From Natrialbaceae archaeon (GTDB lineage: Archaea > Halobacteriota > Halobacteria > Halobacteriales > Natrialbaceae), in assembly GCA_003559215.1 (NCBI GenBank), contig PWMF01000021.1, forward strand, positions 1 through 38,456: a DNA stretch of 38,456 nucleotides, given 5' to 3'. Shown here in pieces: positions 31,598 to 38,456 of the stretch (the first letter of the stretch is position 1; each line of letters begins with the position of its first letter). Position numbers and translations under genes: made by a program. The notes beneath the pieces were generated by a model that was not told the origin of the DNA, made no database searches, and saw only the letters and a program-made list of their open reading frames with translations.

Positions 31598-32416
31598 TTA
31601 GTTGAGGATCGACTGTGCAACCGTCGCGAGCTGGCCGTTGTCGGCCTCGGTGAGTCGCTCGTCGCCGATCTTCAGGCGCAGGCGCGGGCGACCGACGTCG
31701 ATGGGAACCTTCTCGGTGTCGATCAGGCCCATATCCTCGAGCTTGGTCTTCGTGCGGCTGAACGTCGCTTTGCTGGCGATGCCGACGTCCTCGCCCCACT
31801 TGCTGATGTCGTACAGCAGCGCCTCGTTTTTCGCGGCCACGAGCAGCGAGATCGTGACCTCGTCGAGGCCGTCGCCGTCGCCGCGGGCGGTCTCGAGCGA
31901 GTCGAGGATCGCCGAGAAGTCCTCCTCGGCGCCGGCGCTGATCTCATCGGAGAGAGTGTTTCGAACGTCGGTGATCGGCGGCGTCCGGAGGTTGAACTGC
32001 GAGGCGTCCTCCCAGCGGGTCGCGTAGGCGTCGTGGGTGTCGGCGACGAAGCTCTCGTCGTCGGTGACGAGCCCGCCGACGCGGTCGTTAGCGTGGACGA
32101 TAGCGACAACGCTGTCCTCGGTAACGAGCAGCGAGTTCTCGGGGGCCTCCTCGAGGGTACGCAGCGAGAGCGCGCCCTGGCTGACGAGGTCCGCGGCGTT
32201 GGAGGCGACGATGAAGTCGTCCATGACGTCTTTGAGCGTTCGCTCGTCGGCGAGCATGTGCACCGACGGGAGTTCCCCGTCGAAGTTCGTCGCAACCGAG
32301 ACGAACTGCTCGATGGCGTCTCGAGATGGGTTTACCATGTACACATCGCCGCTGGCGTCTTCGAGCACCGATTCGAGGATATCGTCAATCTGGTGATTGA
32401 GTAAATTCGAGGTCAT
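31598..32416 (-). CDS. tbsP: TbsP-like transcriptional regulator (DUF5821)
   Basis: A 272-aa haloarchaeal DNA-binding protein that I recognise as the DUF5821/TbsP type, described as a regulator acting with TrmB on glyceraldehyde-phosphate dehydrogenase expression. The N-terminus (LLNHQIDDILESVLEDASGD) leads to an alpha/beta domain (residues 20-125). A C-terminal winged helix-turn-helix follows at about 190-255 (AAKNEALLYDISKWGEDVGI, then SKATFSRTKTKLEDMGLIDT, then the wing VGRPRLRLKI). A minus-strand AATTAAGTAAC box at about 32440-32452 fits a leaderless start at 32416. The name rests on memory of the family; the HTH regulator call is firmer. Confidence 0.82.
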   Translation of the reverse strand: MTSNLLNHQIDDILESVLEDASGDVYMVNPSRDAIEQFVSVATNFDGELPSVHMLADERTLKDVMDDFIVASNAADLVSQGALSLRTLEEAPENSLLVTEDSVVAIVHANDRVGGLVTDDESFVADTHDAYATRWEDASQFNLRTPPITDVRNTLSDEISAGAEEDFSAILDSLETARGDGDGLDEVTISLLVAAKNEALLYDISKWGEDVGIASKATFSRTKTKLEDMGLIDTEKVPIDVGRPRLRLKIGDERLTEADNGQLATVAQSILN

Positions 32417-32539
32417 GCCAATACAGAAGTAAACGAGGTACAGTTACTTAATTTTGGTGGCCGTTTTCACGGCAGAACCGACGGGTTCCGTCGAGACTGA
32501 GCGCGGTGATGGCGGGGCCGTCGTCGGATTAGGACGCGT

Positions 32540-32669
32540 AGTAGACGTCCGACCCCTAATTCATTTTTATAATATATGGCAGCAAATTATTATTATCGGT
32601 CGCACCATCTATACTTATATCTGAAATTACGACAAAACTTATGTTCACCTTCTGTTATTGTAGGGCTGC
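32540..32669 (+). promoter_or_regulatory. AT-rich promoter region before the mini-ORF
   Basis: A sharp AT-rich island (TTTTTATAATATATGG near 32565-32580, AAATTATTATTATCGG, then CTTATATCTG and AAAACTTATG). The last box lies about 30 nt upstream of the ATG at 32670, the leaderless distance. No gene is on the minus strand here, so the island most likely drives the plus-strand mini-ORF or an RNA. Confidence 0.5.
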
Positions 32670-32792
32670 ATGGGTGCAATTGGTGACCTAATCGATGCGG
32701 TGCAGGCGTGTGTCGAACAACGACTACGAAACGACGGCGACAATCATCCGCTCCTTCGAGCGAGCGGCGTCAGTACGTACAGCGGCCCGTAA
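32670..32792 (+). CDS. 40-aa mini-protein, convergent with the CHAT protease
   Basis: An ATG-to-TAA frame of 40 codons: an amphipathic N-terminal helix (MGAIGDLIDAVQACVEQRLR) followed by a polar tail (NDGDNHPLLRASGVSTYSGP). It has one cysteine. It is preceded by a strong AT-rich promoter-like region at leaderless distance. It ends 3 nt before the stop of the convergent CHAT gene. I do not recognise a family. It could be a small protein, a substrate or partner of the protease, or a chance frame; the promoter is the best argument that it is real. Confidence 0.5.
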   Translation: MGAIGDLIDAVQACVEQRLRNDGDNHPLLRASGVSTYSGP

Positions 32793-32795
32793 CCG

Positions 32796-34883
32796 CTAAA
32801 CGAACTGCGACCACAGTTCTCCGGACCAGTAGATATCGCCGTCGTAAATAACCGATGATTCAGTATCCTTCAGTAGTGACACGAGTTCGGACCGGTCCAG
32901 CGTGAAACTGGATTCGTTTCCACAGAGGTAGGCGTACTCGCTGTCGGTCGCGTGGGGCACGTAGTACGATCCCGTCGCGCGCGTCGAGTAACAGTCGAAC
33001 GTTGCCAGGTATCGATCGCTCTCGAGTTCCTCGAGGATGATCGTCGTCGGGAGCCGGCTGTCGCTCTGGGTGAGCGAGTGCGTGCCGTCGCCGACGACGG
33101 CGTAGTCCTTGCCCATCATGATCCGACGGCGGGCGAGTCGAAGCGCGCGCTCGATGCTGAACCCGTGAACGAGGAGTTTGGCGAACGTCGATCCGACCTT
33201 GATCGCGTGGTCGTTCAGTACCTTCCGGAACGTCACCGCGCCCGCCACGCTCCCCTTCTCGATCAGCTCCATCCCCTCGTAGTAGGAGCAACAGGCGTTG
33301 AGGAAGAACGTCTGGGCCGAACACTGTTCCAGACTCGAGGCCGAGAGCGTCCCGTCGGTACAGCGGAGACCGTCGGTCTCGCAGTGGCCGATGTAGTGGA
33401 CGAAGTCGTACTCGCTTTCGAACACCGTCGCGAGTTCGTTTCGCGTCAACCCCTCCTCGACGGTGACGTCCATCCGGACCTCGTCCGATCGCCGCCGGTA
33501 GATTTCGGCGACGTCGTCGTGTTCGCCGGCCATATCGGGATCGTTCAGGATGACGCAGATCGAGGTCGATTCGCTCGAGCGCTCGAGGTACGACAGCCGG
33601 TTGTGGTAGGCCGCGGCCGTCGACTTGAAGACGTCGATCGGGACGCCGTCGGCGAGCCAGCCGTGGACTCGCGCGTCCCGGAGATCGGGTTTGACGATGT
33701 CGACGGACGCGACCTGTCCGGAGTGGGCTCCGCCCGGCGAGCCGCTTCCGCCGCGGTAGAAGTCGGTCAGGGAGCGCTCGATCAGCTCCTGGCCCTCGAG
33801 CTCGGAGGTGCGGGGCGTGTACAGCAGGCTCATCCGATCGAGCAGGAACGGCAGCGTCTCGGCGGTTTCGTACTCGGGAGCGACGTACGTCGCGAGGTGC
33901 CACTCCGGAAGGCGGTGTTCGACCGCCTCGTAGGGGACGTCGAGGTAGGTCGCGAGCCGCGTCGCGGGCGTCGCATCGTAGAGCCGTTCGGCGTCGAGTT
34001 CGAGGACATCGAGCAGGCTGGATTCGGCGAGTTGGGTGCCGTACGGGCCGACGTTGCGGGCCAGACAGTCCAGAAAGAACGTCTTCCGGAGGAGCCGTTC
34101 GACGTCTCGCTCGAGGCCCGGCATGGGCGACAGTTCCCGTTCGACGCCCTGATCGGGAACACGAAGCTGCGGGCGCGTTCCGACGATGTCGTCGCTGTTC
34201 GTCGTTCGCACCGTCGCCTGGAGGTAGTAGGCGAGCGATGCGGTGCCGTACAACGCCTCGTAGCTGGGCGGAACGACGAGTTCGATGCCGCTCTCCCGGC
34301 GCTCGGATCGGATCCCCTCGGGGATCTCCAGCTCGTCGCCGAACTCGATCAGCGGCGGGTGACCGCGCAGCGTCGGATACGTTCGGTCGGGACTTGTGGT
34401 CTTGTACGACGATGCGAGATGGGAGATCGCCGTCGCGATCTCGGCCGGAGAGTCGGGGACGGTAATCGTCCCGGCGGGACGTTCGTGACGGCTCCGAAGA
34501 CCAACGATGACGCGAATCGGCTCGGGAAAAGACACCACAATCGACTCGAAGTCGTCGGTCTTTCGGATGGTCGCGCGTCCGGAAAAGCGGAGGTAGCTCT
34601 TGATCTCCGTATCGACGTCGATCACGTACTCGTCGGGCGGCAACGAGAGGGGCTCGCCGCCGGGATCGAGTTCGTACCGCGCGCTCGAGCCGAGCGCGAA
34701 CGCGTAGACGACCGCGTTCGGGAACCGGAGCTCGTCGGTCGTGACGGTGATCGTCTCGTCGACCGGGCGCGGTATCTCGCGGCCCGATCCGACGACGGAG
34801 AGATCGCTCCCGACAACGGTGAGTTCGGCGTTATCCGTGTCCATCACGTGGAGCGTTCCCCCGGCCGTCGCCCACTCTATCAT
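32796..34883 (-). CDS. CHAT-domain caspase-like protease
   Basis: A 695-aa soluble protein with a C-terminal CHAT peptidase domain of the caspase/separase clan. The catalytic dyad is visible: H500 in VHYIGHCETDG and C531 in FFLNACCSYYEG, followed by GAVTFRKVLNDHA and FAKLLVHGFSIERAL. The N-terminal 400 residues are unlike TPR or other usual CHAT partners: a beta-rich stretch (about 1-130), a region with FLLDRMSLLYTPRTSE, and no membrane segments. A further C-terminal 90 residues (SDRYLATFDCYST to the end) lie after the protease domain. In bacteria CHAT proteases cut partner proteins in defence or cell death; the target here is unknown. Convergent with a mini-ORF. Confidence 0.9.
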   Translation of the reverse strand: MIEWATAGGTLHVMDTDNAELTVVGSDLSVVGSGREIPRPVDETITVTTDELRFPNAVVYAFALGSSARYELDPGGEPLSLPPDEYVIDVDTEIKSYLRFSGRATIRKTDDFESIVVSFPEPIRVIVGLRSRHERPAGTITVPDSPAEIATAISHLASSYKTTSPDRTYPTLRGHPPLIEFGDELEIPEGIRSERRESGIELVVPPSYEALYGTASLAYYLQATVRTTNSDDIVGTRPQLRVPDQGVERELSPMPGLERDVERLLRKTFFLDCLARNVGPYGTQLAESSLLDVLELDAERLYDATPATRLATYLDVPYEAVEHRLPEWHLATYVAPEYETAETLPFLLDRMSLLYTPRTSELEGQELIERSLTDFYRGGSGSPGGAHSGQVASVDIVKPDLRDARVHGWLADGVPIDVFKSTAAAYHNRLSYLERSSESTSICVILNDPDMAGEHDDVAEIYRRRSDEVRMDVTVEEGLTRNELATVFESEYDFVHYIGHCETDGLRCTDGTLSASSLEQCSAQTFFLNACCSYYEGMELIEKGSVAGAVTFRKVLNDHAIKVGSTFAKLLVHGFSIERALRLARRRIMMGKDYAVVGDGTHSLTQSDSRLPTTIILEELESDRYLATFDCYSTRATGSYYVPHATDSEYAYLCGNESSFTLDRSELVSLLKDTESSVIYDGDIYWSGELWSQFV

Positions 34884-35070
34884 TCGGTATGCTCAATACC
34901 CGCCCGATTAGTTAGGTGTATCGGACGTTGCCTCACATCCGAAACGTCCCCCTCGGCTGAAAGTACGGGTGACCGAGACAACCGTCTCGATGTCGAGCGT
35001 CGGGACGGTTCGGTGGCTCGACTTGCCGTAGACGGGTACACTTATCCCCTCACCGGACCGCACACCAGAC

Positions 35071-36318
35071 ATGGATCACGAGCACGTCCGGGACGTCGAC
35101 CCCGCCGTCGCCGACGCACTCGAGGGAGAGATCGATCGGCAGCGGGAGTCGCTTCAGATGATCGCCAGCGAGAACCACGTCAGTCGCGCTGTCGTCGACG
35201 CGCAGGGAAGCGTCCTGACGAACAAGTACGCCGAGGGCTACCCCGGCGAGCGCTACTACGGCGGCTGCGAGTACGCCGACGAGGTCGAGGAGTTAGCGAT
35301 CGACCGCGCCACGGAGCTGTTCGGCGCCGAGCACGTCAACGTCCAGCCCCACTCGGGGACCCAGGCCAACCAGGCCGTCTACTTCGCGATGCTCGAGCCC
35401 GGCGACAAGATCCTCTCGCTGGATCTGAACCACGGCGGCCACCTGAGCCACGGCCACCCCGCGAACTTCGTCGGGCAGCTCTACGACGTCGAGCAGTACG
35501 AGGTCGACCCCGAAACCGGCTACCTCGACTACGAGGGGCTGGCCGAGCACGCCGCCGAGTTCGAACCCGACGTCATCGTCTCGGGGTACTCGGCGTACCC
35601 CCGGGAGGTCGAGTGGGAGCGCATCCAGGAGGCGGCCGACGAGGTCGGCGCCTACCACCTCGCGGACATCGCACACATCACCGGACTCGTCGCCGCCGGC
35701 GTCCACGCCTCGCCGGTCGGCGTCGCCGACTTCGTCACCGGCAGCACCCACAAGACGATCCGTGCGGGACGGGGCGGCATCGTCATGTGCGACGAGGAGT
35801 ACGCCGACGACATCGACGCCGCCGTCTTCCCCGGCGGACAGGGCGGCCCGCTGATGCACAACGTCGCCGGCAAGGCCGTCGGATTCAAGGAGGCCCTCGA
35901 GCCCGAGTTCGAAGACTACGCCGAGCAGACGGTCGCGAACGCGAAGGCGCTCGGCGACCAGCTTTCGGAACACGGCTTCTCGCTGGTTTCGGAGGGAACC
36001 GACAACCACCTCGTGCTCGTCGACCTCCGCGAGAGCCACCCCGATACCTCTGGCGGCGACGCCGAAGAAGCGCTCGAGGACGCCGGTATCGTCCTCAACG
36101 GGAACACGGTCCCCGGCGAGACCCGCTCGCCGTTCGATCCCTCGGGCATCCGCGCCGGCACGCCCGGGCTGACGACGCGGGGCTTCGACGAGGACGACTG
36201 TCGGACGGTCGCTGACCTGATCGCCCGCGTGATCGACGCCCCCGACGACGAGGACGTCATCGCTGCGGTTCGCGAGGACGTCGAGGAGCTGTGTGCGGAG
36301 AACCCACTGTACGAGTAG
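35071..36318 (+). CDS. glyA: serine hydroxymethyltransferase
   Basis: PLP enzyme that interconverts serine and glycine with a folate or pterin one-carbon carrier. The 415-aa protein has the full SHMT pattern: LQMIASENHVSRAV, LTNKYAEGYPGERYYGGCE, NVQPHSGTQANQAVY, LADIAHITGLVAAGVH and the PLP lysine K228 in TGSTHKTIRAGRGG. The C-terminal RSPFDPSGIRAGTPGLTTRG is also conserved. A minus-side gap of 187 nt holds a CACTTATCC box about 27-34 nt upstream of the ATG, fitting leaderless initiation. Normal length, no oddities. Confidence 0.97.
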   Translation: MDHEHVRDVDPAVADALEGEIDRQRESLQMIASENHVSRAVVDAQGSVLTNKYAEGYPGERYYGGCEYADEVEELAIDRATELFGAEHVNVQPHSGTQANQAVYFAMLEPGDKILSLDLNHGGHLSHGHPANFVGQLYDVEQYEVDPETGYLDYEGLAEHAAEFEPDVIVSGYSAYPREVEWERIQEAADEVGAYHLADIAHITGLVAAGVHASPVGVADFVTGSTHKTIRAGRGGIVMCDEEYADDIDAAVFPGGQGGPLMHNVAGKAVGFKEALEPEFEDYAEQTVANAKALGDQLSEHGFSLVSEGTDNHLVLVDLRESHPDTSGGDAEEALEDAGIVLNGNTVPGETRSPFDPSGIRAGTPGLTTRGFDEDDCRTVADLIARVIDAPDDEDVIAAVREDVEELCAENPLYE

Positions 36319-36437
36319 TCGGCCCGATTCGGACCGATCGCGCCCGCTGATTGCGTTCGACTTTTCGCGTTCGTTTCCACCGGTGACCCGTGTCCGAATA
36401 TGCACTCGGAACGGTCACATGTGGCGGCGGTATCGTC

Positions 36438-37889
36438 CTAGTCGTCGTTGCCGCCGGTGTTTCCGTCGATGGCCTCGTGTTTGTGGAGCAGGGTCATCTT
36501 CTCGCGGAGGTCTTCGCCTTCCTCGCCGTAGGTTCGCACACGGTAGACGTACAACAGCGACACCAGTCCGATCCAGATGGCCTGTAGTACGAGCGCCGAG
36601 GGAGCACCGAGGGCGACGAAGAACATGAACGCGCCCGAGACGACGACGTTGCCGACGGCGACGACCTTCAGCAGCCACAGCGGGAGCTTGTAGAACGAGT
36701 ACTGGTAGCGCTGGGGGAACGTCTTCGGCAGGTTCCACAGCGCGACGCCGGTGATCATGAAGCTGATGAAGATGCCAGTGACCGTCACGGTGACGAGCCA
36801 GTCGAGGACGTCGACCGCGAGGATCCCGTCTAGAGGCCCCATCAGCGGTGCGGCGAGCAGCGGCGGGAGACTGAGCAACAGGAGCGCGCGATGGGGCGTA
36901 TTGAACCGATCGTGGATTCCCGCGAAGAACCCGGGGACGACATCGTCACGGGCTGCGCGCATGATCGTTCGCGAGTAGGAGGTGTACAGCGTATTGGTCG
37001 TCGTCGCCGCGGCGACGAGCGCGCCGAGCGCGACGAACGCGATCGCCCACCCGGGTATGATACCGTCGGCAACGGCCGCGAGACCGCCCTCGACGGCCTG
37101 TCCGTCCTCACCGACGATCGACTCCCACGGGACCGCACCGACGAGCGCCACGACGGTTCCGATCGTTAGGACGGCGACGAGCCCCATCCCGACGGCTAGC
37201 ACGCGCGGGATGTTCTTCGCCGGGTTCTCGAGTTCCTCGCCGATTTCGATGATCATGGCGAAGCCCTGGAAGGGGATATACAGCGTCACGGCAGCCAGGA
37301 AGAAGGGTGCGTAGCCGTCGGCGAACGGTTCGCCCTCGCCCGCCGGGAACAGCGGCGTGACGTTCGACGCCTCGAAGGAAGTGAGTCCGCCGGCGATGAA
37401 CGTCAGCATCGCCGCCATCAGGAAACAGACCAGAAGGATCTGAACGTTCGCGGCCAGTCGCACGCCGACGTAGTTGAACGTCAGGAAGGCGCCCAACAGC
37501 AAGTAGACCGAGACCAGCGTCGGAAACTCGACGAACACAGGGACGTACTCGGCGAATCCGAGCGCGGCGAACAGCAGATACGCCCAGACCGCCATCACTG
37601 GTACCGCGACTCCCAGGAACCCCCAGTACGGACCGACCAGCCGTGAGGCGTAGACGTACGTTCCGCCGGCGACCGGTATCGCCCCGCCGAGTTGCAACAG
37701 TAGGAGGATTCCCAGGACCATCGGGATCACCGATAGCAGGATCGCGACGACGATGCTCGGCCCCGCGACGGCCGCCATCTGCGTCGGTACGATGAAGATG
37801 CTCATTCCCACTGCCGTCCCGATGAGCAACGCCACTGCGGCGATCGGGCCGACCCGTTCGTTGATCAGCTTGAATTCGTCTCCCGACAT
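36438..37889 (-). CDS. APC family amino-acid permease
   Basis: A 483-aa membrane transporter of the amino acid-polyamine-organocation superfamily, importing or exchanging amino acids. About 12 hydrophobic helices are visible. TM1 holds the substrate-backbone motif region AALLIGTAVGMSIFIVPTQM; TM6 has GFAMIIEIGEELENPAKNIPR, the conserved loop of the family. The C-terminal cytoplasmic tail (YGEEGEDLREKMTLLHKH) is charged. ATG at 37889 is chosen since the 14 codons upstream run into the promoter. Specificity cannot be read from the sequence. It is convergent with glyA, 119 nt apart; whether they are related functionally is unclear. Confidence 0.88.
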   Translation of the reverse strand: MSGDEFKLINERVGPIAAVALLIGTAVGMSIFIVPTQMAAVAGPSIVVAILLSVIPMVLGILLLLQLGGAIPVAGGTYVYASRLVGPYWGFLGVAVPVMAVWAYLLFAALGFAEYVPVFVEFPTLVSVYLLLGAFLTFNYVGVRLAANVQILLVCFLMAAMLTFIAGGLTSFEASNVTPLFPAGEGEPFADGYAPFFLAAVTLYIPFQGFAMIIEIGEELENPAKNIPRVLAVGMGLVAVLTIGTVVALVGAVPWESIVGEDGQAVEGGLAAVADGIIPGWAIAFVALGALVAAATTTNTLYTSYSRTIMRAARDDVVPGFFAGIHDRFNTPHRALLLLSLPPLLAAPLMGPLDGILAVDVLDWLVTVTVTGIFISFMITGVALWNLPKTFPQRYQYSFYKLPLWLLKVVAVGNVVVSGAFMFFVALGAPSALVLQAIWIGLVSLLYVYRVRTYGEEGEDLREKMTLLHKHEAIDGNTGGNDD

Positions 37890-38237
37890 CGATACTGTGC
37901 AAGTCAATACCAGACAGGTAGGTATTAACATTGTTGTTTATGTATCGGTTTATATTGGCGGACGGAAGGATGCGATTGCGCTAGCCTGATACTGTACAGA
38001 AAGTGTCCCGGTGACGGATACTGATTGACTCTGCTGTGAGAGTATCTCGTCAACTTCGATGAACGGTATCGATCGGTGACGGATCGGCGACTACCCCTCG
38101 ACTGTCCGGCTATCGGTCGCAAAATCGGCCGATTTCACGAAAATAGTCTCGCGGCCGCCCGCTCGAGTGGGGCTCGAACGACGCAACGAGTCGTTGCATG
38201 CAGATGACTTATAGACGAGCGTGATGGTCGGGAACAC
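37890..38237. other. intergenic region, divergent promoters
   Basis: I see no gene in these 348 nt. The left part is AT-rich and should hold the promoter of the permease gene (minus-strand GTTAATACC near 37922-37932). At the right, CTTATAGACG at about 38207-38216 lies about 28 nt upstream of the ATG at 38238 and fits the next gene. Confidence 0.45.
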
Positions 38238-38456
38238 ATGCCATTCGATAGAACGGCTGTCGGTCGTCGAACCGTGCTCTCGGCCGTCGGAACTGCGGGT
38301 ATCGCCGGTCTCACGGGAAAGGGTGGAGCGACACGACGATCGCTGGCTCGCGGCGACGAGTCCGGACGGGAAAGCGGTGAGCCCGCCGTCGTTCCGGACG
38401 GCCTCGAGCGGATCGACCGGACCTTCGAGTACCACCTCGAGTTGGGACTACACCAC
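38238..38456 (+). CDS. Tat-exported protein, N-terminal part only
   Basis: Only the first 73 codons are in the window. They encode a twin-arginine signal (GRRTVLSAVGTAGIAGLTG) and the start of a mature acidic domain (PAVVPDGLERIDRTFEYHLE). The product runs off the right edge, so its function cannot be assigned. The leaderless-type box upstream supports the start. Confidence 0.7.
   Translation, partial: MPFDRTAVGRRTVLSAVGTAGIAGLTGKGGATRRSLARGDESGRESGEPAVVPDGLERIDRTFEYHLELGLHH

Noticed and set aside
32952..36215. 1087-codon plus-strand frame across the CHAT gene and glyA
   Set aside because: It is the antisense of the CHAT gene fused to a wrong frame of glyA; Arg/Gly-rich, no domain, and it ignores both gene boundaries. 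Such long open shadows are normal in GC-rich haloarchaeal DNA.
1..38456. CRISPR array
   Set aside because: No evenly spaced identical repeats with unique spacers. The hairpins at 31.36-31.58 kb all differ in arm sequence and the tRNA-tail copies occur only twice each.
1..38456. Insertion sequence or integrase gene
   Set aside because: No transposase or tyrosine-recombinase motif was seen in any plausible gene, although the tRNA-tail duplications resemble attachment-site remnants.

Overview
The window is from a haloarchaeon (class Halobacteria), most likely of the Natrialbaceae type. The DNA is GC-rich with strong G/C third positions and the predicted proteins are very acidic. Several exported proteins start with twin-arginine (Tat) signals. 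Many genes have a short T-rich box about 28-30 nt upstream of the start codon, the usual spacing for leaderless archaeal transcripts. The archaeal informational genes (proteasome alpha, SBDS, RNase P Pop5 and Rpp30, archaeal GTP cyclohydrolase III) and haloarchaea-only families (HalOD1, TbsP) support this.

Layout. 1-4.4 kb: palindrome-rich spacer, a TRIC/UPF0126 membrane protein with no stop codon of its own, an Mrp/ApbC Fe-S carrier ATPase with a small acidic partner, a divergent uracil-DNA glycosylase-like protein, a GT-A-fold protein and tRNA-Ser(UGA). 4.4-9.4 kb: a repeat made from the tRNA end, two small proteins and four membrane proteins (DUF2238-like, DedA-like, YdjM-like, AI-2E-like). 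9.5-16.3 kb: the distinctive enzymes of the methylaspartate cycle, as a minus-strand operon (glutamate mutase S and E, methylaspartate ammonia-lyase, mesaconyl-CoA hydratase, beta-methylmalyl-CoA lyase) divergent from succinyl-CoA:mesaconate CoA-transferase. This route converts acetyl-CoA via glutamate and mesaconate to glyoxylate and propionyl-CoA. 16.3-18.9 kb: DUF5785-like protein, GTP cyclohydrolase III, CBS/zinc-ribbon protein, acetyltransferase and tRNA-Thr(UGU), again followed by a copy of its own 3' end.

19-26 kb: a Tat-exported beta-helix protein, a stand-alone HalOD1 protein, an RNase H-fold nuclease, a coiled-coil protein, a two-subunit beta-ketothiolase (catalytic Cys replaced by Ser, plus OB-fold partner) and a Tat lipoprotein beta-propeller. 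26-31 kb: HflX and a minus-strand translation/proteolysis group, rpp30 - methyltransferase - pop5 - psmA - SBDS, which resembles the archaeal exosome superoperon without exosome genes. 31.2-31.6 kb: six consecutive perfect hairpins. 31.6-38.5 kb: TbsP-like regulator, an AT-rich promoter region with a 40-codon mini-ORF running tail-to-tail into a CHAT-family caspase-like protease, serine hydroxymethyltransferase, an APC amino-acid transporter and the start of another Tat-exported protein cut by the window edge.

The most interesting items are the matching tRNA-3'-end duplications behind both tRNA genes, the CHAT protease/mini-ORF pair, and the hairpin array with triloops. All functions are inferred by reading the sequence; no database search was run.
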